The translations under genes and the position numbers were made by a program. Shown here piece after piece: positions 20,901 to 29,338 of a stretch of 64,000 nucleotides of DNA. The first letter of the stretch is position 1; every line of letters begins with the position of its first letter. The notes beneath the pieces are model-generated. The model ran no database searches and was not told the origin of the DNA. It saw only the letters and a list, made by a program, of their open reading frames with translations. Source of the DNA: JBHJHP01 sp042219855 (GTDB lineage: Bacteria > Bacteroidota > Bacteroidia > Bacteroidales > UBA5342); assembly GCF_042219855.1 (NCBI RefSeq), contig NZ_JBHJHP010000006.1:62001-126000 (forward strand), given 5' to 3'.

Positions 20901-21027
20901 GTTTCTTTGCGGTTTCGGTTCCGTAGCTGCTCTCAATAAACGTTGCCCAGGCAATGGCTACAGCAAAAATCAACATAAGTACCACTGCGGTTGCCATTGA
21001 AAACAGAATATTTCCCAGCTTCTTCAT
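17941..21027 (-). CDS. ccsBA: Fused cytochrome c biogenesis protein CcsBA (System II haem lyase)
   Basis: The first ~430 residues are ResB/Ccs1-like: an opening helix, then LLFHLAFLLILGGGAITRH, then a long periplasmic region. The last ~300 residues are CcsA-like multi-helix with the WWD haem-handling motif near residues 911-935 (WANESWGRYWGWDPKETWAL). The ~250 residues between carry a loop with no motif I recognise. CcsBA exports haem and attaches it to CXXCH motifs outside the membrane. The single-chain form is known in Bacteroidota and epsilonproteobacteria. It lies immediately upstream of genes encoding 67 CXXCH motifs in the same orientation, so it is probably dedicated to, or at least co-selected with, that cluster. 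Confidence 0.92.
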   Translation of the reverse strand: MKKLGNILFSMATAVVLMLIFAVAIAWATFIESSYGTETAKKLVYVAPWFEVLMWLIAINLTGNVIKNKLYKPKKFSILLFHLAFLLILGGGAITRHISYEGTMHIREGESSDLITLSHTYLTMEANYKGLNEKVSKKIRLTPKGSNHYTESLNIGDKSVKLETILLLPNAEQVLKPSDSGLPGVSLFIMDMRKAGHEFDLLQGETTTVDMLSYSFDASRPGMITFLFDQNKPQFISRSNVMLTSMMAKGDTTILAAGERHDVQEKTIYRVAGHVFVIKSFMPHAEKIVQSNTKTETGSQGLVVSVSTDNASDKISLFNQNGNAIPAETHLDDMDLKIYFGTVTRQLPFSIELKDFDLERYPGSHSPSSFASDVVLNDPQNNTSFPFRIYMNHILKYNGYRFFQSSYDPDERGTILSVSHDYWGTFISYLGYFLLGLGMVITLLNRNSKLYSLFRQSSEIQKMKRAALPVILLFFMLSQGNIFANNPSDLASTKKEHLKELGTLLVHKGRIEPMAALSSELMRKIHRGETYDGMSADEVILGMMTDPARWQNEPFIKISNGSLAKQLGAPSGYISYHNMFDASGYKLQKLVNTTYQKDQIKRNKYDKEVINLDERINICYQIYNHSFFKLFPIPDDANHNWSTAHTFPKNRIKSGETSPVQLYNAYLQEAAKANTSGDWSNASSLLLSIKAYQLMNGGSVLPSAFKIKAEVVYSKVNLFSILSRIYETVGLIFLIINLITVFKPQFSLKRVNTVLLILSVLLFLFHTSGLGLRWYISNHAPWSNAYETLIFVGWGTAAIGLIFSRLSGIVLPVTNFLSGIMLMVAGFSWMNPEITPLVPVLKSYWLIIHVAVITLSYAFLAIAALLGLLNLLLIVFKSNANRKNLDLNIREISIIIEISMIIGLILLTAGAFLGGIWANESWGRYWGWDPKETWALVTILVYSVVLHLKKIPSFKSAALFNGLTLISFASVLMTFFGVNYYLSGLHSYAQGDAPPIPNAVYISAILVIAIVTAAYYKENMTKIRQKTT

Positions 21028-21244
21028 TTTGTTCTTTTTTCAGGAATAATTTGACAAATGTATATGTTTTATTCAGAAGATATTCAAATTAACGCATACA
21101 CAATGCTAGTTTATCAGTAGTATAAATTAACGGGATTAGTTATTGCTTATTATTCTGAAAGCCTGCGAAAGTTTCGAGCCCTTATCCGTAGCGACTTTAC
21201 ACATACATACGTTGGTCTTTGTTCTGCATTGTTTGAATTATTTC

Positions 21245-21252
21245 TAAATTTG
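21245..21252 (+). promoter_or_regulatory. Candidate -7 element (TAAATTTG) upstream of the Bax-inhibitor-like gene
   Basis: TAAATTTG matches the Bacteroidota -7 consensus TAnnTTTG. The best upstream TTTG (21218-21221) is 23 bases away, slightly longer than the usual 19-21. It lies in the 292-bp divergent region 21028-21319, which is otherwise AT-rich with no other feature I can support. Confidence 0.3.
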
Positions 21253-21319
21253 TCTGTCCGGTTGTATTCTGCACATTAAATAGATACATTTAGACCAATA
21301 AGTTTAATACGATAGCCAG

Positions 21320-22045
21320 ATGGTACACAGCATGAATAAAATAACGCAAAATCAACCTTCTTACACCAGCCAGTTTGAAGTAGCCGCAGAACAGCAACGG
21401 TTTATAACCAAAGTATATGGCTGGATGACCTTTGCCCTGGCAGTTACAGGAGTGATCGCCATGTGGATTGCTTCCATGCCTCAGATTGTGAACGTAATTC
21501 TGAACAACCAAATCTTATTCTTTGGTTTATTGATAGGAGAGTTAGTCCTGGTTGGAAGCCTCGCTTCGATGGTTAAAAGAATGTCCGCTCAACTTGCAAC
21601 CCTGTTGTTTGTAATGTACTCCGTGCTCAACGGCTTTACGTTTTCAGTTATATTTATGGTATTTACTGCAGAATCCATTGCCACCACCTTTTTTATTACT
21701 GCCGGAACCTTTGGGGTGATGAGTTTTTATGGATACGTCACAAAATCAGATCTGACCCGGATGGGGAATCTGCTGTTTATGGCGCTGATCGGATTAATTA
21801 TTGCTTCTGTCGTCAATTTCTTTTTTCAGAACGAAATGTTGTACTGGATCACCACCTACGCGGGTGTATTCATTTTTGTGGGGCTGGTGGCCTATGATAC
21901 CCAAAAGATTAAAAGGATGAACGTCATCGGGAATGAAGGGACGGATGAAGATAAAAAGGAGGCCATCATGGGTGCATTAACGCTGTATCTTGATTTTATT
22001 AACCTGTTCCTCTTTTTATTACGCATTTTTGGAAGGAGGCGATAA
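21320..22045 (+). CDS. Bax inhibitor-1 / YccA family membrane protein
   Basis: Seven hydrophobic segments span residues ~35-225, with the family pattern YGWMTFALAVTG near the first helix, YSVLNGFTFS, and the C-terminal IMGALTLYLDFINLFLFLLRIFG with its conserved Asp. The length (241 aa) is normal. The family forms pH-sensitive ion-leak channels in the inner membrane, and some members modulate FtsH proteolysis; the role here is not shown. ATG 21320 is used, with ATG 21332 as an alternative start. The upstream region carries a TAAATTTG element. It stands alone, since the next gene is a lipoprotein 20 bp downstream. Confidence 0.9.
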   Translation: MVHSMNKITQNQPSYTSQFEVAAEQQRFITKVYGWMTFALAVTGVIAMWIASMPQIVNVILNNQILFFGLLIGELVLVGSLASMVKRMSAQLATLLFVMYSVLNGFTFSVIFMVFTAESIATTFFITAGTFGVMSFYGYVTKSDLTRMGNLLFMALIGLIIASVVNFFFQNEMLYWITTYAGVFIFVGLVAYDTQKIKRMNVIGNEGTDEDKKEAIMGALTLYLDFINLFLFLLRIFGRRR

Positions 22046-22065
22046 TATACCAAATATACAATACC

Positions 22066-22908
22066 ATGAAAAACCTTCTTCCCCTTTTTATTACAGTCCT
22101 GATTCTGTTTTCATGTGAGAATAAGCTTCCTGTAGATTCAAATTCTCATGAGATCAACAGGATAGACAACATGAGCTTTACTGACACCGTGTATGAGGTC
22201 ACCATCAATTCCGCCAATGAAGTAGAGGACACTCTAAACATTAAATACATCAAAAAAGACGATACGGGTCAGGTGGTGTTTGAGCGACTGGAGGCTTTAC
22301 ATCCCGACTTCTATTCCGTTAATGAATCGTATTTTAAAGATGGGCGGTTAATACTGCGTAACACGCAGTTAAACGGGCAGCCTTATTCAACGTATGAGAA
22401 TTTTTATACCAATGACTCCGTCATAGTCCGATCAACCATGATAAATTATGATGGTGGAAGACATGATACCTTTATCATTAATTATACTTACTCGTACTAT
22501 CCCGATGGAATCAGTAAAACAATTAAATCCTATGCAAAAGGTGATTCGACGAATACCTATCAATTGAGTCGCTACAATGAAAGAGGTAAGGCTGTATCCG
22601 GTATTTTTGTAACAAAAGGCGATACGGTACAGGAAATGACATATTTCTATGACAATGGTAAATTAACAAAGTCGGTTCTGGAGTTTGTAGGATCAAACCG
22701 GAAAGAGGTGCATTTTTTTAATTCCCAAGAAAAAGAGGTTTTAAGAAAATATTACACACAAATTAACGGCAAACCGGTACTGACAAAAGAACGAACCTGG
22801 CAGTTTGATAAGGATGGTGACCTTGATGAATCCGAAACAAAATATATGGATAAAAGGGTCCCGGAGAGGAGAAAATACATTAAGAAACATGGAAGGAAAG
22901 ATATGTAA
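22066..22908 (+). CDS. Lipoprotein of unknown function
   Basis: The N-terminus MKNLLPLFITVLILFSC is a lipoprotein signal with lipobox Cys17, so the mature protein is a membrane-anchored periplasmic or surface lipoprotein. The remaining ~260 residues are polar and strand-rich, with repeating phrases such as YTNDSVIVRSTMIN, YYPDGISKTIKSY and FYDNGKLTKSVLEF. These recall the short beta-hairpin repeats of toxin-antitoxin-like MORN/YD-type proteins, though I cannot assign a family. The C-terminus is basic (RRKYIKKHGRKDM). It lies 20 bp after the Bax-inhibitor gene and 45 bp before the GH3 gene, so co-transcription is possible. Confidence 0.7.
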   Translation: MKNLLPLFITVLILFSCENKLPVDSNSHEINRIDNMSFTDTVYEVTINSANEVEDTLNIKYIKKDDTGQVVFERLEALHPDFYSVNESYFKDGRLILRNTQLNGQPYSTYENFYTNDSVIVRSTMINYDGGRHDTFIINYTYSYYPDGISKTIKSYAKGDSTNTYQLSRYNERGKAVSGIFVTKGDTVQEMTYFYDNGKLTKSVLEFVGSNRKEVHFFNSQEKEVLRKYYTQINGKPVLTKERTWQFDKDGDLDESETKYMDKRVPERRKYIKKHGRKDM

Positions 22909-22953
22909 TTTGTTCCATTACTGGTTAAGTATAGTATATAATCTGATATTTAA

Positions 22954-25449
22954 ATGAAGAGATTTATTCCCCTGTTTGCAGCAGTACTCGTATTGTTCTC
23001 CTGCTCATCAAAACAGCAGCAATCGCTAAACGAAGCCGCTACAGAAGCAAAAATCGATACGCTTCTCAGCAAGATGACCCTTGAGGAAAAAGTAAACTAC
23101 ATTAACGGGACAGATAATTTTTACATCCGTCCGATGGAAAGACTTGGGCTGCCAGCCGTGAAGATGACGGATGGTCCGGTTGGAACCAGGGGACATGGTG
23201 ATGCAGTATCCTATCCGGCCAGTGTGCTTTCTGCTGCGTCCTGGGATACGGCACTGGTTTATAAACTTGGTGAGGCTATAGCCAGGGACTGCAAAGTGCG
23301 TGGGATCGATATTTTGCTGGCACCCGGTGTGAACATCGCCAGAAATCCCCTTACCGGAAGAAACTTCGAATACCTGGGTGAAGATCCGTATTTGTCTTCC
23401 CGCATGGCAGCAAATTATATCCGGGGCGTACAGGATAACGGCGTGGTGGCAACCATTAAACATTTTACGTGTAACAACCTGGAATACGACAGAAACTGGA
23501 CCAGTTCGGAAGTGGATGAGCGAACCTTACACGAAATTTATTTGCCGGCCTTTAAATATGCGGTTGAAAATGCAGGTGTCAGTGCAGTGATGAACAGCTA
23601 CAACCCACTGAACGGCATCCATACATCCCATAACAGCCATTTGAACAATGACATTTTAAAAGGGAAATGGGGATTTAAGGGAATTCTGATGTCGGATTGG
23701 GGTTCTGTTCACAACGGGGTGGCTGCCGTTTTAGGCGGAACCGATCTCGAAATGCCGGGGAATCAGCACATGGTTCCCGACACGCTTATTCCTGCCATTG
23801 AAAGAGGTGAAATTACGGAGGAGATGATTGATGCAAAGATCCGAAGGATCATGAGAGTGTGCTACCAATACGGATTTTACGACAAAAAAGAACTTACCGG
23901 CGATACAATAAAAACGAATGAAGAGAATGCTACCATTGCACTGGAGCTGGCCAGGGCGGGTATTGTTTTGTTGAAAAATGATTCAGGTATTTTACCTCTG
24001 AATTTGGCTAAAACAAAGCGCATTGCTGTGATCGGACCCAATGCAGATAATTATGCTGCAGGAGGTGGCAGTTCGTTTGTAAGACCTGCAGATCCGGTGA
24101 CTTTGCTGGAGGGACTTAAAAACATGGCTCCTGATGCAGATATCCGCTATAATGCAGGGCTTAAGAACTTTAATGCACTCGCAAGATCATCTGTGTTTTA
24201 CGCCAATCCGGGATCATCAGAGAAAGGGTTAATCGCCGAATACTTTAATAACAAGTCACTGAACGGATCGCCGGTTGCCGCACGCACAGAGCAGGTTGTG
24301 AATAATGACTGGGCACAGGCTCCCGGTGTGAAAGGCATCGGTGAAGATAACTTTTCGGTGCGCTGGACCGGCGTCATCCGGCCTGAAAAAACCGGGACCT
24401 ATAAATTTGTGGTCCGGGGTGATGACGGCTATCGTTTATGGGTCAATAATAAAAAAATAATAGATAACTGGAGCGATCACGCTACAGAACAGCGTAACAG
24501 TGTACTGTCCCTGACGCAAGGCAAGGATTACAGCATTAAACTGGAATATTACGAAAACGGTGGCAGCGCGGTCATTGATTTGGCCTGGTATATGCCTGAG
24601 AATGAGAATGAAGATGATGAGGTGATCCGGATTGCATCCGAAGCAGAGGTTGCCATTGTATGCGTTGGATTCAACACACATACAGAAAGTGAAGGCCATG
24701 ACAGGACATTTGCCTTGCCGCAAAAGCAGGAGCGCCTGCTGAATCTTGTGGCGGAACATAATCCGAATACCATTGTGGTTTTAAACAGTGGTGGCAATGT
24801 GGATATGCAAGCCTGGTATCCTAAAGTTAAAGGATTGATCCACGCTTTTTATCCCGGGCAGGAAGGAGGAATCGCACTGGCAGAGATCCTGACTGGTGAA
24901 ACGAATCCATCAGGGAAACTACCGGTCAGCTTTGAGAAAAAATGGGAAGATAATCCAACGTCTGCCACTTTTTTTGACGGGAAGAAAAATAAGAAGGTGG
25001 ATTATACCGAAGGAATTTTTGTGGGTTACAGATATTACGATGCCAAAGATGTGGAACCTCGGTTTCCATTTGGTTTTGGCCTGTCTTATACAACTTTTAA
25101 CTATTCCAATCTGAAGGTGCAGAAATCACAGAACGGATCTGATATGGCGGTGACCCTGACGTTTGACGTGACAAATACGGGTCCGGTCGATGGCGCAGAA
25201 GTAGCCCAGGTTTATGTGGCTGATAAGGATTGTCGGGTAGAGCGTCCCGTGAAAGAGCTGAAAGGTTTTTCTAAGGTATTTCTGAAGAAAGGGGAAACAA
25301 AAACAGTCACTGTTAAACTTGACCAGTCAGCATTTTCATACTATAAGATTGATCAGCATGATTTCGGGTATGATCCCGGTGCCTTTGAAGTGTTGGTTGG
25401 AAGTTCATCCCGTGATATCAGGTTAAGTTCAGCGGTTGACATCGATTGA
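22954..25449 (+). CDS. Glycoside hydrolase family 3 beta-glucosidase lipoprotein with inserted PA14 domain
   Basis: A lipoprotein signal (MKRFIPLFAAVLVLFSC) precedes a GH3 TIM-barrel domain. The KHFTCNN motif, the SDWG nucleophile site with Asp at about residue 248, and GFYDKKEL are visible. A GH3 C-terminal sandwich follows, split by a PA14 domain at residues ~419-545 (FVVRGDDGYRLWVNN, YYENGGSAVIDLAW), and the chain ends with a fibronectin III-like domain (FDVTNTGPVDGAEVAQVYV). This is the common GH3-PA14 beta-glucosidase arrangement. It would hydrolyse beta-glucosidic or related oligosaccharides in the periplasm or on the surface. No SusC/SusD or other CAZyme genes adjoin it, so it is an orphan enzyme rather than part of a visible polysaccharide utilisation locus. 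Confidence 0.93.
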   Translation: MKRFIPLFAAVLVLFSCSSKQQQSLNEAATEAKIDTLLSKMTLEEKVNYINGTDNFYIRPMERLGLPAVKMTDGPVGTRGHGDAVSYPASVLSAASWDTALVYKLGEAIARDCKVRGIDILLAPGVNIARNPLTGRNFEYLGEDPYLSSRMAANYIRGVQDNGVVATIKHFTCNNLEYDRNWTSSEVDERTLHEIYLPAFKYAVENAGVSAVMNSYNPLNGIHTSHNSHLNNDILKGKWGFKGILMSDWGSVHNGVAAVLGGTDLEMPGNQHMVPDTLIPAIERGEITEEMIDAKIRRIMRVCYQYGFYDKKELTGDTIKTNEENATIALELARAGIVLLKNDSGILPLNLAKTKRIAVIGPNADNYAAGGGSSFVRPADPVTLLEGLKNMAPDADIRYNAGLKNFNALARSSVFYANPGSSEKGLIAEYFNNKSLNGSPVAARTEQVVNNDWAQAPGVKGIGEDNFSVRWTGVIRPEKTGTYKFVVRGDDGYRLWVNNKKIIDNWSDHATEQRNSVLSLTQGKDYSIKLEYYENGGSAVIDLAWYMPENENEDDEVIRIASEAEVAIVCVGFNTHTESEGHDRTFALPQKQERLLNLVAEHNPNTIVVLNSGGNVDMQAWYPKVKGLIHAFYPGQEGGIALAEILTGETNPSGKLPVSFEKKWEDNPTSATFFDGKKNKKVDYTEGIFVGYRYYDAKDVEPRFPFGFGLSYTTFNYSNLKVQKSQNGSDMAVTLTFDVTNTGPVDGAEVAQVYVADKDCRVERPVKELKGFSKVFLKKGETKTVTVKLDQSAFSYYKIDQHDFGYDPGAFEVLVGSSSRDIRLSSAVDID

Positions 25450-25535
25450 TGAAACAGGTTGTTTTAGCCGTTAATATTTCAAAATTTTGGGAATCAATCG
25501 GCTTAATCCAGCCAGATTAATATACTTTTGCTCTG

Positions 25536-27584
25536 ATGTTAACCGATATTAACATACTGGAAGCACTGGCCCTGAACCGGCCGGTTATCGATGTGCGTTC
25601 GCCGGGAGAATTTGAGCACGGTCATATTCCGGGTGCTGTTAGTATTCCCTTGTTTTCCAATGATGAAAGAGCGCAGGTTGGAACCGTTTATAAAAAACAG
25701 TCCAGAGAAGCTGCGATTGAGCTGGGGCTGACTTTTGTAAGCCCTAAGCTGGATGATTTTATTACGCAATCGTTTCAGGTTGCACCTGACGGAAAGGTTA
25801 TTGTGCATTGCTGGCGCGGAGGCATGCGGAGTCAGGCATTTGCCAGGCATTTAGCGGATAACGGCTTCTCCGATGTCAGGGTGATTACCGGAGGATATAA
25901 ATCATACAGACGACTGGTATTAAGCGATTTTGCTATTCCGGTTCACATGAATGTACTGGGTGGATATACCGGGAGCGGCAAGACTTATATATTAAAAGAG
26001 CTCAAGAAGAACGGGAATCAGGTGATCGATCTGGAGGGCCTGGCACATCATAAAGGATCAGCCTTCGGTGGAATTGGACAGGCAAAACAGCCAACGGTTG
26101 AGCAATTTGAGAATAACCTCCATTCGGTTTGGCGTCAGCTTGATTTGAAGAAACCCATTTGGGTGGAGGATGAAAGCATTGATATCGGGAGGGTTAAAAT
26201 TCCGGTTCCACTGTTCAGGCAAATGACCGATGCACGACTTATTTTTGTTGAGATACCAAAAGAACAGCGGGCTAAACATCTGGCAGCAGAATATGGAAGT
26301 TGTGATACAGAGGCACTTGCAAGTGCGGTAAGGCGTATTTCCAAACGTCTGGGCGGATTAAGGGTGAAGAACGCTCTCGAAGATCTCGAAAAACAGAACT
26401 TTTATAGCGTTGCCCTGAATACGTTGCATTACTACGATAAAACCTATTTAAAAGGCATGCAGAGGAGGAGCCGGGAAACCGTTTTGCAGATCACCCTTCC
26501 TTCGACTGACCATGCAGAAAATGCATTAAAAATTGAACGATATTTGGACATGATGGAAAATATTAAACTAACACAATACAGTCACGGTGCAGGTTGCGGA
26601 TGTAAAATATCACCAGCTGTGCTATCCGATATTCTGAAGACGAACCAGGTGGCCACGCCTGATGCCCGTCTGCTTGTAGGTAACGACAGCCGGGATGATG
26701 CTGCTGTATATGATATGGGTGACGGAACGGCAATCATCAGTACCACCGATTTTTTCATGCCCATTGTTGATGATCCGTTTGCTTTCGGTAAAATAGCGGC
26801 CACCAATGCCATCAGTGATGTGTATGCCATGGGTGGAAAACCGCTGTTGGCTATTGCTATTTTGGGATGGCCTGTGGACAAGTTACCGGCAGAAGTGGCT
26901 CAGCAGGTTCTTGAAGGCGGACGGCAGGCCTGTAAGGAGGCCGGGATTTCCCTGGCCGGCGGACACAGCATTGACAGTCCCGAACCAATATTTGGCCTGG
27001 CTGTTACGGGACAGGTTGAGCTGAAAAAACTTAAACGCAATGATACGGCAACAGAGGGATGCCGGCTTTATCTGACTAAACCGCTTGGTGTCGGGGTATT
27101 TACTACCGCTCAGAAACAGGGGAAACTGCTACCTGAGCATCAGAATATTGCATCTGATTCCATGTCGAAACTGAACAGTATAGGACAGGAACTGGCAGAG
27201 ATAATTGGCATCACAGCCATGACTGATGTGACCGGATTTGGTCTTCTGGGACACCTTACAGAAATGTGTGAGGGCAGTAAGCTTTCTGCAGAAATAGAGT
27301 TTGATAAAATACCGGTCTTCCCGGATGTGCAGCAGTACCTGGATCAGAAATGCATCCCCGGAGGAACACACCGCAACTGGGCAAGCTACGGACAGCATAT
27401 TCAGTTAAAATCAGAAAGTGATAAGTTTATCCTGTGCGACCCGCAAACCAGTGGAGGACTGCTGATAGCAGTAGAAGAAGACGCTGTTGATGCAGTGGAG
27501 ATGTTGTTAAAAAGATACAATATTGAACCGGTTTCATTTGGAAGGTTAAACCCCCAATCGGATACATTAATCAAGGTGATCTGA
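25536..27584 (+). CDS. selU-selD: Natural fusion of tRNA 2-selenouridine synthase (SelU/MnmH) and selenophosphate synthetase (SelD)
   Basis: Residues 1-~335 are SelU: a rhodanese domain with catalytic Cys92 in HCWRGGMRS and a P-loop GYTGSGKT near 143-150. Residues ~340-682 are a full SelD: LTQYSHGAGCGCK places Cys354 and Lys357 at the E. coli Cys17/Lys20 positions, followed by the ATP-binding AIR-synthase fold and CDPQTSGGLL near the end. SelD makes selenophosphate from selenide and ATP; SelU uses it to convert 2-thiouridine to 2-selenouridine at the tRNA wobble position. The fusion would channel a toxic intermediate. Two in-frame ATGs at 26550 and 26553 open the SelD half, so separate SelD could also be made by internal initiation. 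No selA/selB is visible in the window. Confidence 0.93.
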   Translation: MLTDINILEALALNRPVIDVRSPGEFEHGHIPGAVSIPLFSNDERAQVGTVYKKQSREAAIELGLTFVSPKLDDFITQSFQVAPDGKVIVHCWRGGMRSQAFARHLADNGFSDVRVITGGYKSYRRLVLSDFAIPVHMNVLGGYTGSGKTYILKELKKNGNQVIDLEGLAHHKGSAFGGIGQAKQPTVEQFENNLHSVWRQLDLKKPIWVEDESIDIGRVKIPVPLFRQMTDARLIFVEIPKEQRAKHLAAEYGSCDTEALASAVRRISKRLGGLRVKNALEDLEKQNFYSVALNTLHYYDKTYLKGMQRRSRETVLQITLPSTDHAENALKIERYLDMMENIKLTQYSHGAGCGCKISPAVLSDILKTNQVATPDARLLVGNDSRDDAAVYDMGDGTAIISTTDFFMPIVDDPFAFGKIAATNAISDVYAMGGKPLLAIAILGWPVDKLPAEVAQQVLEGGRQACKEAGISLAGGHSIDSPEPIFGLAVTGQVELKKLKRNDTATEGCRLYLTKPLGVGVFTTAQKQGKLLPEHQNIASDSMSKLNSIGQELAEIIGITAMTDVTGFGLLGHLTEMCEGSKLSAEIEFDKIPVFPDVQQYLDQKCIPGGTHRNWASYGQHIQLKSESDKFILCDPQTSGGLLIAVEEDAVDAVEMLLKRYNIEPVSFGRLNPQSDTLIKVI

Positions 27585-27756
27585 TGCATCATATATGTTA
27601 CTTGTCAAGTACTCACTATTGGACTGTAGTCCGGCTTTCTGACGTTTTAATTTGCCGAGATACAATGGATAAAAATTGATTTATCCGAATAAGGTATTAC
27701 AATATTTACTACCTTGTTACACTTTTACCAACTTATAGAAATAAAAACCAACCGTT

Positions 27757-29157
27757 ATGATTGTTAAATTTTTAGGCGCGGCTCAGGAAGTTACCGGAAG
27801 TAAGCACCTTGTTATCACCCAGAAAAATAAAAAGATATTATTGGATTGTGGCATGTATCAGGGCAAAGGAAAAGAAACTGATGCCATGAACCGTGATCTT
27901 GGCTTCGAGCCATCCGAAATAGATCACATCATACTGACCCATGCACACATCGACCATTCGGGCCTGATTCCATATGTATACCGGCGCGGGTTTCGTGGTT
28001 CGGTAATCTGTACACATGCCACGCTTGATTTGTGTAAGATTATGCTGGCAGATTCCGGTGCTATACACGAAGCTGATACGATATTATTTAATAAAAAAAT
28101 GCTGGCACGCGGTCTTCCGCCGGTGGAACCGATTTACACCCGTAAGGATGCTGTAAAATGTATGGAGTTGTTTATCGGTGTGGCTTATGAACGAAAGTTT
28201 TACATTGATCAGGAAACTAAGGTTAGGTTTACCAATACCGGACATATGCTGGGAAGTGGTACGGTGATGCTGGAAGTGCTGGAGACGGATGGGTTGAAAA
28301 AACTGGCTTATACCGGTGATATCGGGCGGAAGCATAACAAGATATTACGTCCACCGGTACCTTTCCCGCAATGTGATTTTCTGATTACGGAATCCACTTA
28401 TGGTGATCGTCTGCATAAAGATCATAAAGAAGCACGGAATGAGCTCCTCCACGTCATAAAACATACCTGTATTGAAAAGAAAGGGAAACTGGTGATTCCA
28501 TCATTTAGTGTCGGGAGGACTCAGGAAATTGTGTATACCCTGAACCAGTTGTTCAATGAGGGCAAACTGCCACGGGTGGATATCTATGTGGACAGTCCGC
28601 TGGCAGTGAATGCCACAGACGTATTTCGCCTGCATCCGGAGTGCTTTAATGATGAGATGCTGGACGAGATGTATTCGGATCCTGATCCGTTTGGCTTCAA
28701 CCGTCTGTTCTATACCAGAACAGTGGCAGAATCAAAACGCATTAATGAACGCAAAGAACCCTGTGTGATTATATCTGCATCGGGCATGATGGAAGCCGGA
28801 CGTGTAAAACACCATCTGGCCAACACTATTGCAAATCCACGGAATTCAGTTCTGGCAGTAGGATACTGTGCGCCGCGAACGTTGGGAGCTAAAATATTGC
28901 GGGGGGACAAAGAAATCTCAATTCATGGCAATGTTTACCCGGTGAATGCCGAAATATTCAGGATTGATTCTTACAGTGGGCATGGCGATTATGAGGAGAT
29001 GATCGGTTTTTTGAATTGCCAGGACAAGGAACAGATTAAACGGACCTTTATCGTACATGGTGAGAAGGATGCCCAGGAAACGTATAAACAACATCTGGAA
29101 GACGATGGCTTTGCCAACATCGAGATTCCGGAACGTGGATATTGGGTGTCTTTGTAA
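27757..29157 (+). CDS. Metallo-beta-lactamase / beta-CASP RNA-processing exonuclease family protein
   Basis: A metallo-beta-lactamase fold carries the HAHIDHSG zinc motif (His62, His64, Asp66, His67). A beta-CASP region follows with TESTYGDR, GRTQEIVYTLNQL, SASGMMEAGRVKHH and SYSGHGDYEEMIGF. At 466 residues it matches bacterial homologues of CPSF73/YSH1 type RNases rather than the longer RNase J. Such proteins cleave or degrade RNA in the cytoplasm. It is monocistronic, with 172 bp upstream and 181 bp downstream free of other genes. A T-rich region upstream (27700-27756) probably contains its promoter, but I cannot place the elements. Confidence 0.88.
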   Translation: MIVKFLGAAQEVTGSKHLVITQKNKKILLDCGMYQGKGKETDAMNRDLGFEPSEIDHIILTHAHIDHSGLIPYVYRRGFRGSVICTHATLDLCKIMLADSGAIHEADTILFNKKMLARGLPPVEPIYTRKDAVKCMELFIGVAYERKFYIDQETKVRFTNTGHMLGSGTVMLEVLETDGLKKLAYTGDIGRKHNKILRPPVPFPQCDFLITESTYGDRLHKDHKEARNELLHVIKHTCIEKKGKLVIPSFSVGRTQEIVYTLNQLFNEGKLPRVDIYVDSPLAVNATDVFRLHPECFNDEMLDEMYSDPDPFGFNRLFYTRTVAESKRINERKEPCVIISASGMMEAGRVKHHLANTIANPRNSVLAVGYCAPRTLGAKILRGDKEISIHGNVYPVNAEIFRIDSYSGHGDYEEMIGFLNCQDKEQIKRTFIVHGEKDAQETYKQHLEDDGFANIEIPERGYWVSL

Positions 29158-29338
29158 AAAATGCTTCGTGGCCTCTGTGTTAAATTTTAACCACTTAGCA
29201 ACACCAGGGTAACTCACTCAGGTCACAAAGATTTAAGGGATACACTGTAGACTTTAGATTTAAATAAAGTTTGTAACATTTAAGGCTCAGGTTAGTTTTA
29301 ACAATATCGCCAGACATTAAAAATTTAAATTACCGCTT

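Noticed and set aside
27500..27756. Selenium-related riboswitch or SECIS after selD
   Set aside because: No convincing structured motif is seen, and the SelD active site uses Cys, not an in-frame TGA.
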